Assembly: GCF_011516735.1 (NCBI RefSeq)
Contig: NZ_WOSX01000008.1
Span: 1 to 64,000, forward strand
Length of the DNA stretch: 64,000 nt
Origin: Acetobacter fallax
GTDB taxonomy: Bacteria; Pseudomonadota; Alphaproteobacteria; Acetobacterales; Acetobacteraceae
Reading direction: 5' to 3'
The number at the start of each line of letters is the position of its first letter. Position 1 is the first letter of the stretch. The notes beneath the pieces were generated by a model that had not been told where the DNA came from, made no database searches, and saw nothing but the letters and a program-made list of their open reading frames with translations. Made by a program: the position numbers and the translations under genes. This document shows, in pieces, positions 1-7,843 of the stretch.

Positions 1-34
1 GATACTGCGCTCGGGTGATTTCAGTCCAGGCCAT
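1..34 (-). CDS. IS5-family transposase, N-terminal 11 residues only
   Basis: The ATG at 34-32 opens a frame reading MAWTEITRAQY before the window ends. This matches the conserved N-terminus of a common group of IS5-family transposases, which typically start M-x-W-T-E-I-T-R-x-Q-Y. Only these residues are visible, so the catalytic DDE domain and intactness cannot be judged. The start lies about 60 bases inside the apparent element end. Family assignment rests on recognition of this short N-terminus. Confidence 0.65.
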   Translation of the reverse strand, partial: MAWTEITRAQY

Positions 35-92
35 CTTGATCTCATCAGGTTATCGCAAACCCATGAATCATAACCCGCTGAAATCACTCAAC
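1..92 (-). mobile_element. 5' end of an IS5-family insertion sequence (runs off the window)
   Basis: Reading leftward, the coding sequence of the HAD gene stops abruptly and is followed by a short non-coding stretch and then a transposase start. The outer boundary of the element is not certain; it lies near 85-95. A perfect 10-bp inverted repeat, GTGATTTCAG at 15-24 and CTGAAATCAC at 78-87, lies inside it. The rest of the element, including its other end and any target duplication, is outside the window. Confidence 0.7.
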
Positions 93-1100
93 TCATTTTC
101 GGTCAGACACTAAACCTGCTGCCTGCCACGCACGCTGAACCAGCCATCCGTCACGCGCACAGAAATAAATATGTGTCAGCCCCATTGTCCTGGCGCGCGC
201 TGCAATCCAGCGCACGTAGCTTCCCGCCACAATGGCTCCCCATGATGCGCCAAGACGTGCCATTGTCCTGTCCGGTGGCTGAACCGTGCAGTCAGGGTGT
301 CCGGCCCCGGGGGCTGCTGACAGCATCGTGGCCCGCAACAGGCGGGAGAACGGCAGAATGTCTGGTGTAAGCGGGCCGCCACGACGATGATCTGAACGGG
401 CGCGTTCAAAAATCAGTACCTCAAAACCGGCTTCGAGGGCCTTAACGCCGTCGCTCCATTCATTGTCGCCAATGTGAAGAACGCGGGAATTCTGTCCCGT
501 GACTGTTCGCACAACAGGCCACTGCGTGCCATCCGATTTGACGCAGCCGGTTTCACAGGACACCAGAAGATCCGGGACGGCATAGCCCACACGTTCGAGC
601 AGATCGCGGATAACACATTCAGGAAGATACATATCGGAAACGAACAGAACGCGAATACCACGTTTTATGCAGATCCGGACAGCCGCTTTAATCTCCGGCA
701 CCGCGAAACAGACATCCCGTTCCGCCTCAAATTCCGTATCCGCAAGGACCTGTCGAAACGAACAAAAACAGCGATTTTCGGACAGCAGAACGTCCAGAAT
801 TTCATCAAATCCGATTTCTCTCCGACCGCAGGCGCCGGCTTTGTGCCGCGCCGTTTTTTCAGCGTCCTCACGTTTCACCGCATAACCGGCGAACATCGCT
901 CCATGCGCGTCCGTAAGGCGCTTTTCGATCAGAGCAAATACATCAACCGGCGTATCAAGCGTGCGGGTCAGAGCTGTATCGAAAACGTCGAAAGTGACGA
1001 CTTCTATGCTGTCCAGGCGGGCCTCAAATTCTGACAGCCATTTCCTGTCAAGCGACCAGTCCTTAAGGATGTCAGACTGTTTTGTATCCACAATTTCCAT
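93..1100 (-). pseudogene. HAD-superfamily hydrolase (COG5610-like), 3' end removed by an IS element
   Basis: The 335 visible residues carry a HAD phosphatase fold. Motif I is FDVFDTAL (about residues 37-44), motif II is the serine in FVSDMYL, motif III is the lysine in CVKSDG, and motif IV is GDNEWSD. The frame ends in the sequence YFCARDGWLVQRAW. In COG5610 proteins this motif usually begins a second conserved segment of several hundred residues, often in surface-polysaccharide loci. Here it stops a few codons later, exactly where the IS5-like sequence begins, so the C-terminal part has been cut off. The N-terminal HAD domain may still fold. Its substrate is unknown. The start at 1100 is the first ATG and has no strong ribosome-binding site. 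Confidence 0.65.
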
Positions 1101-1157
1101 AATACAGAACCGTTATACCTTCGCCCGGACTGTTCCGCACAGAAACCTGCCCGTACA

Positions 1158-1182
1158 ATATCGGTCAGACCCGATATATCGG
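1158..1182. promoter_or_regulatory. Overlapping inverted repeats upstream of the HAD gene
   Basis: ATATCGG occurs at 1158-1164 and 1176-1182, with its complement CCGATAT at 1171-1177. This makes both a spaced inverted repeat and a perfect 12-bp palindrome, CCGATATATCGG (1171-1182). It sits about 60-80 bp upstream of the HAD start, in an AT-richer intergenic stretch. It could be an operator, but no regulator is adjacent. The function is inferred from symmetry only. Confidence 0.3.
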
Positions 1183-1374
1183 CCAGAACAACAGGTCCTG
1201 ATCAGAATCTCTTCCGAAACTAAGTAGAGCCTCTGCATAATCCGGTAAATCGTATTTGCATAATTTTAGCGATTCCGACCAGGCGCAGGACTTATTATCC
1301 GGACGATAAAACGGAGCTTGCAGCCATCGGAACAACAGGTGGAAAAGACAGTACATCCTGATTCCGATCGTGCC

Positions 1375-3273
1375 TCATTCGCCACCACTGGCCTCTTCCA
1401 GTTCCGCCAGCGCCGCGAACCAGTCGGCTTCGGCCTTTTCCTCATCCCGACGAAGCCCCGCCAGCTTCGTCGTCAGCCGCGTCACTTCATCGGCACCGCC
1501 GTCTACATACAGTCCCGGATCAGCCAGCTTCGCTTCCAGTGTGGCACAGTCCACACCCAGCTTCGTCACCCGCGTTTCCGCATCCTTCACCCGCTTGCGC
1601 AGCGGCGCCAGAGCCTTACGGGCCTGAGCCCGCTCCCGCCGATCCTCTTTGCGCCCGGCAGACGTGCCCTCAACCTGTTTCCCGCTCGCAGCCCGTGTCG
1701 CAGCCCGCGACTGTTCAATCAGCCAGACCCGATACTCCGCCATATCGCCGTCAAACGGCGTGACTTTCTGATCTCCGACCAGCCACAACCGGTCAGCTAC
1801 CATCTCCACCAGATGCGGATCGTGACTGATCAGCAGCACAGCCCCCTGAAACTCCGACAGCGCCCGCACCAGCGCATCCTTCGCATCCAGGTCAAGATGG
1901 TTGGTCGGCTCATCAAGGATCAGCAACTGCGGCGCATCCCGCGTCGCCAGCGCCAGCAGGAGCCGTGCCTTCTCACCGCCCGAAAGCTGCGACACCTGCG
2001 TCTCGGCCTTCGACGCGTTCAGCCCGAATCGCGCCAGCTGTGATCGCACTTCCGTCGGCGCCGCTTTCGGCAATGCCCGCGCCATGTGCTGAATCGGCGT
2101 CTCGTCCATCACAAGCTCTTCCGCCTGATGCTGGGCAAAATAGCCAACCTTCAGTCGCGTACTGCGTGCGATCGTCCCGGACATCGGCTCCAGCCGCCCC
2201 GCGACCAGTTTCGCAAAGGTCGATTTACCGTTGCCATTCGCGCCCAGCAGAGCAATCCGGTCTTCCATATCCAGCCGAAGCGACAGGTCGGACAGAATCA
2301 CCCGGTCGCCATATCCCGCCGTCACATGCTCCATCGTCAGCATCGGCGGCGGCAGTTCCTGCGGCTCCGGAAACGAGAACTGTGTCGGCGTATCTTCCAC
2401 GACGCTCTCGATCACAGGCAGCTTCTCCAGCGCCTTGATCCGCGCCTGGGCCTGCCGCGCCTTGGTCGCCTGCGCCCGGAAGCGATCCACAAACGACTGC
2501 ATATGCGCCCGCCGCGCCGCGATCTTCTCCGCCGCCCTGGCCTGCTGCAACGCCTGCTCGGTGCGGATACGGATAAATTCCTCATATCCGCCCGGCGTCA
2601 GCGACAGCTTGCCCTTGTCCAGATGTGCGATCGCATCCACGCAGGAATCGAGCAGTCCCCGATCATGGCTGACAATCAGCGCCGCACCCGAAAACCGCGA
2701 TAACCATCCCTCAAGCCAGAGCGTCGCTTCAAGATCGAGATGGTTCGTCGGTTCATCGAGCAGCAACAGATCGGGTTCAAGAAACAGCGCCGTCGCCAGT
2801 GCCACACGCATCCGCCAGCCGCCGGAAAAGTCCGATACCGGCCGAAGCTGCGCCGCCGCATCAAACCCCAGACCCGCCAGAATACTGCCCGCCCGCGCCG
2901 GCGCGCTGTCTGCGTCGATCGCTCCGAGCCGCTCGTGAATTTCCGCGATCCGCTGAGGATCAGTCGCCGTTTCAGCTTCAGTCAGCAACGTGGCCCGTTC
3001 CAGATCACCCGCCAGAACCGTGTCAATCAGCGATGTCGGCCCGGACGGCGCCTCCTGCTTCACCCGTCCCATCCGCGCCCGCGAAGACAGCCGGATGTCA
3101 CCACCATCCGGCTGAATGTCGCCGGCAATGGCGCCAAGCAGCGTTGATTTCCCCGCACCATTGCGGCCAACCAGCCCCACCTTCCGCCCTGGCTCGATCG
3201 AAAGGCTTGCCTGGTCCAGCAGCGTCCGGCCGGCAATGCGAAGGGTCAGGTCGGTAATGCCAAGAAGGCTCAC
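1375..3273 (-). CDS. ABC-F family ATPase (Uup/YheS type)
   Basis: This soluble protein of about 632 residues has two ABC cassettes and no membrane segment, the hallmark of ABC-F proteins, which act on ribosomes. Cassette 1 has Walker A GRNGAGKST, signature FSGGW and Walker B LLLLDEPTNHLD. Cassette 2 has GANGNGKST, LSGGEKARL and LLILDEPTNHLD. Between them lies the charged P-site-tRNA-interaction linker typical of the family. The C-terminal 100 residues are a Lys/Glu/Arg-rich coiled coil as in Uup and YheS. The GTG at 3273 is chosen because the conserved sequence LLGITDLTLRIAGR begins two codons later. An upstream GTG at 3348 would add 25 residues with no family resemblance. It is divergently transcribed from ndk. 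Which ABC-F subgroup it belongs to (Uup, YheS or an alphaproteobacterial form) cannot be settled by eye. Confidence 0.9.
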   Translation of the reverse strand: MSLLGITDLTLRIAGRTLLDQASLSIEPGRKVGLVGRNGAGKSTLLGAIAGDIQPDGGDIRLSSRARMGRVKQEAPSGPTSLIDTVLAGDLERATLLTEAETATDPQRIAEIHERLGAIDADSAPARAGSILAGLGFDAAAQLRPVSDFSGGWRMRVALATALFLEPDLLLLDEPTNHLDLEATLWLEGWLSRFSGAALIVSHDRGLLDSCVDAIAHLDKGKLSLTPGGYEEFIRIRTEQALQQARAAEKIAARRAHMQSFVDRFRAQATKARQAQARIKALEKLPVIESVVEDTPTQFSFPEPQELPPPMLTMEHVTAGYGDRVILSDLSLRLDMEDRIALLGANGNGKSTFAKLVAGRLEPMSGTIARSTRLKVGYFAQHQAEELVMDETPIQHMARALPKAAPTEVRSQLARFGLNASKAETQVSQLSGGEKARLLLALATRDAPQLLILDEPTNHLDLDAKDALVRALSEFQGAVLLISHDPHLVEMVADRLWLVGDQKVTPFDGDMAEYRVWLIEQSRAATRAASGKQVEGTSAGRKEDRRERAQARKALAPLRKRVKDAETRVTKLGVDCATLEAKLADPGLYVDGGADEVTRLTTKLAGLRRDEEKAEADWFAALAELEEASGGE

Positions 3274-3403
3274 GAAAGTCTCACTACAGCTCGTCTCGAA
3301 CAGGGTGCGCGGAACCGAAACCGGGCCAGCGCCGCCCCGCAATAGCACCCGCTTGCGTAAAGCCCTACCCGTCGCGACAATAATGCTCTAGATGATCGCT
3401 GCC

Positions 3404-3448
3404 CGCGGGCCGTTATGGCCCGCGATCCGTTCCGGCCTGTCCGGACAG
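3404..3448 (+). promoter_or_regulatory. Two hairpins in the ndk leader
   Basis: CGCGGGCC (3404-3411) and GGCCCGCG (3417-3424) form a perfect 8-bp stem with a 5-base loop. Just downstream, CTGTCCGGACAG (3437-3448) is a perfect palindrome overlapping a second small stem (TCCGG 3431-3435 with CCGGA 3441-3445). They lie between the probable promoter and the ndk ribosome-binding site at 3461-3465. They may stabilise or modulate the ndk mRNA; this is inference. Confidence 0.4.
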
Positions 3449-3472
3449 ATAACGATAGTGAGGAGCCGACCA

Positions 3473-3895
3473 ATGGCTGTTGAACGCACACTCTCCATCA
3501 TCAAGCCGGACGCAACACGCCGCAACCTGACCGGCAAGATCAACGCCGTATTCGAAGACAGCGGCCTGCGCATCGTCGCCCAGAAGCGCGCGCAGCTCAG
3601 CCCCGCCCAGGCGGGCGCGTTCTACGCCGTGCACATGGAGCGTCCGTTCTATGGCGATCTCGTCTCCTTCATGACCTCCGGCCCGGTTGTCATCCAGGTC
3701 CTCGAAGGCGAAGGTGCCGTCGCGAAGAACCGCGAAGTCATGGGCGCCACCGACCCGAAAAAGGCTGACGCCGGCACCATCCGCGCCCAGTTCGCCGAGA
3801 GCATCGAAGCCAATTCCGTGCACGGTTCCGACAGCGCCGAGAATGCCGCAAACGAGATTCGCTTCTTCTTCGCCGAGACGGAAATCCTTCCGTAA
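3473..3895 (+). CDS. ndk: Nucleoside diphosphate kinase
   Basis: This 140-residue enzyme transfers the gamma-phosphate of ATP to nucleoside diphosphates through a phosphohistidine, balancing cytoplasmic NTP and dNTP pools. The N-terminus [14 protein letters not shown] carries the invariant ATP-binding Lys11. The active-site motif NSVHGSDS places the catalytic histidine at residue 117, the same position as in other bacterial Ndk proteins, and total length is normal. The ATG at 3473 is preceded by AGGAG at 3461-3465 with 7-base spacing, which settles the start against an in-frame upstream ATG at 3392. It is apparently monocistronic: a 262-bp gap follows with no gene I can support. Confidence 0.97.
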   Translation: MAVERTLSIIKPDATRRNLTGKINAVFEDSGLRIVAQKRAQLSPAQAGAFYAVHMERPFYGDLVSFMTSGPVVIQVLEGEGAVAKNREVMGATDPKKADAGTIRAQFAESIEANSVHGSDSAENAANEIRFFFAETEILP

Positions 3896-4157
3896 GAAGC
3901 GGAACAGCAAGGGGCAGGGAGGTGGTCCGATACCGTCTTCCCGCATCCCCTGGTCAGGACCGGGTCGGTCTCTTTGCCGTCCGGTCACCTCTGGCAAGTC
4001 CATGCCACTGACTTTCTCAGTTGGCTTTTACCTGGTCCGGGTGAAAGCCATGTGGGAAAGAACGACTGACGGGGCCCTGTTGTTATGAACATAACCGGCT
4101 TCCGTTGCGTCTGAGTCTGCTCCGGATGCAACCATCGCCAGCAGGATCCGAACGTAT

Positions 4158-5687
4158 ATGACGTCTCCCGCGCCCGGCGCCGTCAAACCTCACCACATCC
4201 TCTCCAATACCGGCTGGAATATCCTTGGACGGGTCGCCCCCGTTCTCGTGGCCCTTCTGGTAACCCCGAAGCTGATCCATCTGATGGGCCTGTCCCGCTG
4301 GGGCATCTTCACCATCGCTCTCAGCCTCGTCGGCTCTTTCGGCATTTTCGATCTCGGACTTGGTCGCGCCCTGACCCGTGCCATCGCCGATCGCGTCACC
4401 AATGATTCCGACAGGGATTCCGTCGCCGACCTCTCCCTGACAGGCACCATCGTGCTCGGTGTCATCGGGATCATCGGCGGCATCCTGGCCGCCATTGCCG
4501 TGCAGATCTGGGTGCATAACGGCCTGAAGGTTCCCCCTGAACTGGAATGGGAAACCAAACTTTCTCTCTGGGTGCTCTGCGCGACCGCTCCGTTCGTCAT
4601 GGTCAACGCCGCCATGTGGGGAATCATGTCCGCCTACCAGGCGTTCCGCACAGTCAATCTCATGAGCATCCCGATCTCGATCATGTACTATCTCGGGCCG
4701 CTCCTCGTTCTGCTGTTCTGGAACAGTCTTGTCGGCGTCATGCTCTCGCTTGCCGCATGTCGCCTGTGGATGACCGTGGCCTATCTGCGGGTCTGCCTGA
4801 ACCTGATGCCCAATCTGAAAACCGCGAACTTCCGGCTGCACCTGCTCAGGCCGCTGCTTCGCATCGGCGGCTGGATGACCGTCTCCAACCTCGCCTTTCC
4901 CATTCTGATGTATTTTGATCGCTTCGTGATCGCCAGCGTCGTCTCGGTTGCTGCCACCAGCTTCTATACAACGCCGCTTGATGTCGTCAGCCGCTTCTCC
5001 ATCCTCACCAACGCCGTCGCCGGCTCAGCCTATCCCGCTTTCGCGGCTTCCTGGCGAAACGACATTCCCGCCACAGTCGAACTCTTCCGCACCAGCATGC
5101 TCACCATGAGCGCCCTCATGTTCCCGGTCTGCTTCGGAACAGCCCTCTTCAGTCATACGTTCCTGACTCTCTGGATCGATCCGGTCTTCGCCGCGAACAG
5201 CACCCTGATCATGAAGCTGCTCTGCCTTGGTGTTTTTGCCTCGGCCATCGACACGATCAGTGCCGGATTTCTCGATGCCATCGGTCGCCCCGATACAAGC
5301 GCCAAACTCTCCATCGGTGAACTCTTTGTCTACCTGCCGCTACTTTTCCTGTGCGTAAAAGCCTTCGGTATCGTCGGAGCCGCCGTAGCCTGGGCTCTGC
5401 GCGGTTTTATCGATGTGCACATCCGCATGCTCATCTGCATGACTCTCTATAAACCTCTGCGCACCGGTATCGTTCGTACCTTTCCCATCGTTGCCGCAGC
5501 CTTCGCAAGCCTGGGTCTGGCTCTCATCGACATACCCGTGCAACCCGCTCTGCTGGTCGCAATCGTCATTCCACCGCTTTATTATGCTCTGCTCTGGTTC
5601 GGCTGCCTGAACACTCATGAACGCATCGCCTTCAAAACCATTCTCGGCAAACTGACCGCCAGACTGTCGCGGTCGCACCATGCCTGA
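4158..5687 (+). CDS. Polysaccharide flippase, Wzx/MATE-like (MOP superfamily)
   Basis: This 509-residue inner-membrane protein has about 12-14 hydrophobic segments spread along its length. The N-terminal region ILSNTGWNILGRVAPVLVAL and the following LGLGRALTRAIADR element are typical of the polysaccharide_synt/Wzx group of the MOP flippase superfamily. Members move lipid-linked sugar units across the inner membrane. There are no glycosyltransferases next to it, so its substrate cannot be inferred from context. The HAD remnant at the left edge belongs to a family often linked to surface polysaccharides, which is only a weak hint. The start has AGGA at 4143-4146 and 11-base spacing. Subfamily assignment is moderate. 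Confidence 0.8.
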   Translation: MTSPAPGAVKPHHILSNTGWNILGRVAPVLVALLVTPKLIHLMGLSRWGIFTIALSLVGSFGIFDLGLGRALTRAIADRVTNDSDRDSVADLSLTGTIVLGVIGIIGGILAAIAVQIWVHNGLKVPPELEWETKLSLWVLCATAPFVMVNAAMWGIMSAYQAFRTVNLMSIPISIMYYLGPLLVLLFWNSLVGVMLSLAACRLWMTVAYLRVCLNLMPNLKTANFRLHLLRPLLRIGGWMTVSNLAFPILMYFDRFVIASVVSVAATSFYTTPLDVVSRFSILTNAVAGSAYPAFAASWRNDIPATVELFRTSMLTMSALMFPVCFGTALFSHTFLTLWIDPVFAANSTLIMKLLCLGVFASAIDTISAGFLDAIGRPDTSAKLSIGELFVYLPLLFLCVKAFGIVGAAVAWALRGFIDVHIRMLICMTLYKPLRTGIVRTFPIVAAAFASLGLALIDIPVQPALLVAIVIPPLYYALLWFGCLNTHERIAFKTILGKLTARLSRSHHA

Positions 5688-5760
5688 TCAGGATATGGTC
5701 TGTTTCCGGTCGTTCACATCAGCCGACAAAACGACCGCTCACATCCTGGCTTTCGGAAGA

Positions 5761-5911
5761 CTCTGTTCGCGTTACGTACTGAAGGTTTTTTAAGAATTAG
5801 CGAAAGACAGGACTCTGCCCGGGCGCTCAAAAACACACGCCGGTCACGCCCATCAGGAGCACTCTCGCTCAGCAGTGAGGCTTTTGAAACAGCCTCTTAA
5901 CACGAACAGAG
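5761..5911. repeat. MITE-like repeat, copy A (151 bp, internally shortened)
   Basis: The element begins CTCTGTTCGCGTTACGTAC and ends with the inverted sequence ...AACACGAACAGAG. Including two bases upstream, its left end matches the reverse complement of the right end of copy B (7510-7736) over about 21 bases. The first 60 bases also align with the left half of copy B, including the GACTCTGCCCGGGC segment. The internal palindromic core of copies B and C is missing. A near palindrome, GAGGC...GCCTC (5877-5896), sits near the right end. No coding capacity. Confidence 0.65.
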
Positions 5912-5942
5912 CCTTCCAGGAGGGCAGGGGAACCCTGTCCGG

Positions 5943-5972
5943 TTGACAGCGCCCCGCCCTTTCGCCTGTAGT
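5943..5972 (+). promoter_or_regulatory. Probable sigma-70-type promoter of the fluoride riboswitch and clcF
   Basis: A consensus -35 box, TTGACA (5943-5948), is followed after 18 bases by TGTAGT (5967-5972) as a weak -10. The predicted transcript would start near 5979, just ahead of the first paired bases of the riboswitch at 5983. The placement relative to the aptamer makes this the best promoter candidate. The -10 is only a 4/6 match. Confidence 0.5.
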
Positions 5973-5982
5973 GCAGATCATA

Positions 5983-6046
5983 CGGCAATGGATTCTGCCG
6001 GACCCGGACCGGGTCAAACCGCTCTCACCGGAGCTGATGATTCCTG
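5983..6046 (+). promoter_or_regulatory. Fluoride riboswitch (crcB RNA motif)
   Basis: The aptamer fits the crcB consensus. CGGCA (5983-5987) pairs with TGCCG (5996-6000) around ATGGATTC. A perfect accessory hairpin, GACCCG-GAC-CGGGTC, occupies 6001-6015. AAACCGC follows, then a short stem GCTC/GAGC (6021-6034 region). The conserved 3' segment GCTGATGATTCCTGAC closes the motif. GGATTC near 5990-5995 can pair with GATTCC near 6039-6044 (5 of 6 pairs), giving the long-range helix of the fold. The gene 45 bases downstream is a CLC-F type fluoride exporter, the commonest partner of this RNA. TCCTG (6042-6046) could otherwise pair with CAGGA of the ribosome-binding site (6076-6080), which suggests a translational ON switch; that mechanism is inferred. 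Confidence 0.88.
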
Positions 6047-6090
6047 ACACAATCGCTTCGCAGGAAGCATGATGCCAGGAGTCCGATTCA

Positions 6091-7419
6091 ATGCCCGCAT
6101 GGCAGCGCTCTCTTCAGAACACCGCGCACATTACATTCACCGCAACCCGCTGGGCCATCATCCTCGTTCCCATGGCCATCTGTGCAGGCTCCCTTGTGGC
6201 CCTGTTCCTGTGGCTCCTAGAGGTCGTCACGAGCGGCCGGTTCGCTCATCCCGCCATTCTCTATGGCCTCCCGTGCGCCGGCATGGCTGTCGCCGCCCTC
6301 TATCAGCGCATCGGCAGCCGCTCGGAAGGCGGTAATAATCTTATTATCGACCAGATCCATGAGCCCGGCGGCGGCGTGCCACTCAGAATGGCCCCCCTCG
6401 TCCTGTTCGGTACTGTCATCAGCCATCTCTTTGGCGCCTCCGTCGGGCGAGAAGGTACCGCCGTGCAAATCGGCGGCAGCCTCGCCAGCGGCTTCGCACA
6501 GCTTTTCCGCCTCGATACCCGCAGCACCGGCCTTCTGCTTACTGCTGGCATCGCAGCAGGCTTCGGAGCCGTCTTCGGAACGCCCGTCGCAGGTGCCATC
6601 TTCGCTCTCGAAGTCCTCACACTCGGTCGCCTCGATTACGCCGCCCTGCTTCCCGTCGCCGTCGCGTCCATCGTCGCGGACTGGACCTGTCATGCCTGGG
6701 GCATCCATCACACGGCTTACCATGTTGGTTTTCGCGGTATCCCGGCCGCGGACGGCTCGGTGTTTCACGTCAATGCCCTGCTTCTCTGCAAAACAGGTGT
6801 GGCCGCCATCGCTTTCGGCTTCGCTGCACGCTCCTTCGCTGAAAGCGTCCACCGTCTCGGCGCCGTTTTCCGCCAGATCTGCCCGCAGCCCTGGCTCCGC
6901 CCCGCCATCGGCGGCACCCTGACCATTCTGCTCGTGTGGATCACCGGCACCCATGAGTATCTCGGCCTCGGCGTCACAAACCCGGATCCCGCAGCCGCCT
7001 CGATCGTAAGCTTCTTTGGCAGCACCCATTATCCATGGAGCTGGGCTCTGAAGCTTATCTTCACCGTCATCGTTCTTGCCTGCGGCTACAAAGGTGGCGA
7101 AGTCACCCCGCTCTTCTTCATCGGCGCAGGTCTCGGCAACGCCCTGGCCCCGATCCTGCATGTCCCCGCTGACCTGCTTGCCGGAGTCGGCTTCGTCGCT
7201 GTCTTCGCCGGAGCTGCCAACACGCCGCTTGCCTGCACCTTCATGGCCGTCGAGCTCTTCGGCGCCACAGACGTGGTCTACTATGCCGCCGGCTGCTTCA
7301 TCGCCTACCTCACGTCCGGTCACACCGGCATTTATCTCGCTCAGCGGGTTGGCACGCCCAAAATGTTCCTTCCCGACCTGAAAACCGGAATCAGTCTTCG
7401 ACAACTGCCGGGAAAATAA
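6091..7419 (+). CDS. CLC-F type fluoride/proton antiporter (CLC chloride-channel family)
   Basis: This 442-residue polytopic protein of the CLC fold exports fluoride that enters the cell as HF. The gating glutamate is in VGREGTAVQIG (Glu121). The usual anion-pathway motif GSGIP of chloride CLCs is replaced by GGNNLI (80-85), followed by DQIHEPGGGVPLRM. The late motif is YKGGEVTPLFFIG. This combination is what I know from the fluoride-specific CLC-F branch rather than from ClC-ec1-type Cl- exchangers. The fluoride riboswitch directly upstream supports it strongly. The start at 6091 has AGGAG at 6077-6081. Expression should rise with cytoplasmic fluoride. No CBS domains are present. A generic CLC annotation would be safe; fluoride specificity is inferred from motif plus riboswitch. 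Confidence 0.88.
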   Translation: MPAWQRSLQNTAHITFTATRWAIILVPMAICAGSLVALFLWLLEVVTSGRFAHPAILYGLPCAGMAVAALYQRIGSRSEGGNNLIIDQIHEPGGGVPLRMAPLVLFGTVISHLFGASVGREGTAVQIGGSLASGFAQLFRLDTRSTGLLLTAGIAAGFGAVFGTPVAGAIFALEVLTLGRLDYAALLPVAVASIVADWTCHAWGIHHTAYHVGFRGIPAADGSVFHVNALLLCKTGVAAIAFGFAARSFAESVHRLGAVFRQICPQPWLRPAIGGTLTILLVWITGTHEYLGLGVTNPDPAAASIVSFFGSTHYPWSWALKLIFTVIVLACGYKGGEVTPLFFIGAGLGNALAPILHVPADLLAGVGFVAVFAGAANTPLACTFMAVELFGATDVVYYAAGCFIAYLTSGHTGIYLAQRVGTPKMFLPDLKTGISLRQLPGK

Positions 7420-7509
7420 GACAGGTCCGGAATCCGTCTTTCCCAAAAGTGCTTTTCTGACAGCCTGTCCGGGCGAAGGCCGTCATTTCTCCACAGATAA
7501 CCGGACCCG

Positions 7510-7736
7510 GAGGCTGCTTCAAAAGGGTCTGTTGTCGTTACGTGTTGATCTGTGATTTTTCAAAGGGTTAGCAAACGACTGGGCTCTGCCCGGACCCGGA
7601 AGGGGTCGCGGACCCCTTCACCGCGATCTGTTTAATTAAAATGGTTTCCAAAGGTCTGTGACCTTTGGTGGGTTCCAGGGCAAAGCCTTGGGAAGGAGCC
7701 AGCACGTAACGCGAACAGAGTCTTTGAAACAGCCTC
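7510..7736 (+). repeat. MITE-like repeat, copy B (227 bp, most complete copy)
   Basis: This non-coding element is bounded by imperfect 35-bp terminal inverted repeats. The left end reads GAGGCTGCTTCAAAAG then TCTGTTGTCGTTACGTG. The right end, reverse-complemented, reads GAGGCTGTTTCAAAGA then CTCTGTTCGCGTTACGTG. Inside are nested palindromes: AAGGGGTC/GACCCCTT (7600-7618), TTTAATTAAA (7631-7640), a 21-bp palindrome CCAAAGGTC/GACCTTTGG (7648-7668) and CCAGGGC/GCCTTGG (7675-7691). Copy C at 44662-44876 shares most of the interior in inverse orientation. It fills the gap between clcF and an unknown gene. The first 90 bases after clcF contain nothing else I can identify. Confidence 0.75.
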
Positions 7737-7843
7737 TCAGCGATCTGCCTTTTTTTATGATGTCATGCTGATCTTATTTGCGATCAACTCTCATTTGCAA
7801 TAAGAAGGACGTCTGGGCCTATCCTGCAGGAGCAGCATCAGCC

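Noticed and set aside
3896..4157. Possible terminator after ndk
   Set aside because: Only short, imperfect inverted sequences were seen, with no U-tract, so no call was made.
6217..7446. 409-residue open frame antisense to the CLC-F gene
   Set aside because: It is a GC-driven shadow of a clear membrane-protein gene. Its composition has no domain character, and no ribosome-binding site was seen.
7510..7736. The repeated palindromes considered as a CRISPR array
   Set aside because: There are no regularly spaced identical repeats with unique spacers. The structure is a single element with inverted ends.
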